The notes under the pieces are model-generated. The model was not told the DNA's origin. It ran no database searches and was given only the letters and a program-made list of their open reading frames with translations. From contig JAHREC010000013.1 in NCBI GenBank assembly GCA_020081605.1, positions 248,001-312,000 on the forward strand: DNA of 64,000 nucleotides, read 5' to 3'. The stretch is from Albifimbria verrucaria (Eukaryota > Ascomycota > Sordariomycetes > Hypocreales > Stachybotryaceae). This document shows positions 62,849 to 64,000 of this stretch, piece after piece; position 1 is the first letter of the stretch; the number at the start of each line of letters is the position of its first letter. Both the position numbers and the translations under genes were made by a program.

Positions 62849-63209
62849 TCGTACGGAGGGATTATATTAGAACCTACAGAACTCAGGAATTTGGTTGAGT
62901 AGGCGGTGGCACTAGAGATTCACGACTCTAATATGATGTCGACCCTGTACGTCACTACTTGGTCATATCTCAAGATCATGTGATTCTTGTCCGTGCATAG
63001 TCTGGAAACCCTTTCGAGGAGTTCGGGCCGGAAGATGGGGCTGCTGGAACATGTTTCATGCCGGACCGACTCCGCCGTGAGCACATGCGACTATAATAGA
63101 ATTACACCTGCTCACAAAATTGGGCTAAGAAATTATCGCGTAACATGAATAATATGTCGGCACCTCATAAGAATCTATTTCAAAGATCAATAAACCTCCA
63201 AATCCGCCA
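62849..63209. promoter_or_regulatory. divergent promoter region between PaxM-like and methyltransferase genes
   Basis: 361 bp between two start codons on opposite strands; no coding frame seen. Confidence 0.45.
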
Positions 63210-64000
63210 ATGACTTCTATCGACTCCTTATATGAGTCAGACGACTATCTTCTTAGTCGAGATTACTTGGCTTCGGCCAGGTGCGTGGTTACCGTAGTCC
63301 CCAGCGTGATAGAGTCTGATCATAGCAGGCTTAATCTTATGCACGCAAGTCACGGACGGTATAATATTCAGATTCAAATACTAATCTAATATCAGTATTT
63401 ATGGGTTCAAGAGGTCGGCTTTCACATTCACCCTTCTGTCCCTGCTTTGCAGCCGGGTATGACAGTGGCAGATGTTGCTGGAGGAACCGGGTGAGTGATG
63501 TAGCATGTAATTACAATATCGATAGATAACTAACGACTGCTTTGAACTAGTATCTGGGCGATGGATCTCGCACTCAAGCACCCTGATGTGACTTTCTATT
63601 GTTTTGATATCAATCTCGCACAAGCGCCGCATCCCAACTGGTTGCCACCAAACATGAAACTAGGTATCATGGACGTTTTGAAACCTCCTCATGATCAATG
63701 GCGAGGAATTTTCGAGTAAGTGATTGTCATTTTTCATGAATCCAATATCTAACTTACTAATCTAGCTTCGTACATACACGCCTCTTAATGTGTGTGGTGC
63801 AGGAAGATCCCCAACCAGTCGTGGACAATCTCATCAGTCTCTTAAGTAAGTATTTTCTTAACCTTTTATGAAACATGTTTACAGGATAGCTGACTGCCTG
63901 AAGAGCCCGGCTGTTACCTCCAATGGGGTGAATTAGATCACCCCAGCCATCGCTTTGATAAAGCTCGAGAGGATTATTCAACCACCTTTTTGGAGCAGGC
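63210..64000 (+). CDS. SAM-dependent methyltransferase (5' part, cut by window edge)
   Basis: A class I methyltransferase of the LaeA/UbiE-like kind seen in fungal natural-product clusters. Exon 1 begins MTSIDSLYESDDYLLSRDYL; a tiny exon gives RLNLMHASHGR; the next exon reads YLWVQEVGFHIHPSVPAL and MTVADVAGGTGIWAMDLAL, with the SAM-binding motif I (VADVAGGTGIWA). Then FYCFDINLAQAPHPNW (motif II acidic residue), FVHTRLLMCVVQEDP and GCYLQWGELD. Two junctions are each one G/C short (63358-63359 and 63906-63908). The gene continues past 64000. Neighbouring PaxM-like enzyme and SDR suggest an O- or C-methylation step. Confidence 0.8.

Noticed and set aside
1..64000. tRNA or rRNA genes
   Set aside because: No cloverleaf with the A/B box strings or rRNA-like segment was noticed by eye; a covariance-model scan would be needed to exclude them.

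Overview
The window is nuclear DNA of a filamentous ascomycete. The genes carry many short GT-AG introns of about 45-65 bp and belong to families typical of that group: HET-domain and NLR-type proteins, DUF4246, a fungal rhodopsin-type 7TM protein, several P450s and a rhamnogalacturonan acetylesterase. The AT-rich blocks consist of LTR retrotransposons ruined by C-to-T and G-to-A changes, the signature of repeat-induced point mutation (RIP). I cannot name the species.

Layout. 1-9.7 kb: a possible 3' gene end, an old LTR fragment, a DUF4246 gene, an intact rhamnogalacturonan acetylesterase, and a small secreted protein with three perfect copies of a four-cysteine peptide. 9.7-23.9 kb: a block that looks like the tailoring half of a secondary-metabolite cluster. 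It holds a 5'-truncated berberine-bridge-type FAD oxidase, three P450s, a fungal 7TM protein and an epoxide-hydrolase-like enzyme. No PKS, NRPS, terpene synthase or prenyltransferase is visible. 24.2-40.3 kb: a 16 kb nest made of a Ty3/gypsy chromovirus on the minus strand (24214-40266) with a second copy of the same family inserted in the opposite orientation (29941-38012). Both have LTRs and intact 5-bp target duplications. 40.5-41.6 kb is a further LTR-family remnant.

42.0-49.4 kb: a self/non-self recognition pair, an NLR (lipase-like + NB-ARC + TPR-type) on minus and a HET-domain gene on plus. 49.4-58.5 kb: more AT-rich DNA, with a third LTR retrotransposon (50247-57713, minus strand) inserted into an older LTR of the chromovirus family. 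58.8-64 kb: a second biosynthetic block, with an N-terminal fragment of a flavin monooxygenase, an SDR, a DUF3237 protein, a PaxM-like FAD monooxygenase and the 5' part of a SAM methyltransferase. The SDR/DUF3237 and PaxM-like/methyltransferase pairs are divergent. The two blocks may once have been one cluster split by retrotransposons; this is inference.

A warning about frames: nearly every multi-exon gene has one or more single-base frameshifts, and more than twenty of them are repaired by one extra G or C next to an existing G/C. Between the shifts the frames are open and family motifs intact. I therefore treat most as genes with probable sequence errors rather than proven pseudogenes, and list the positions.
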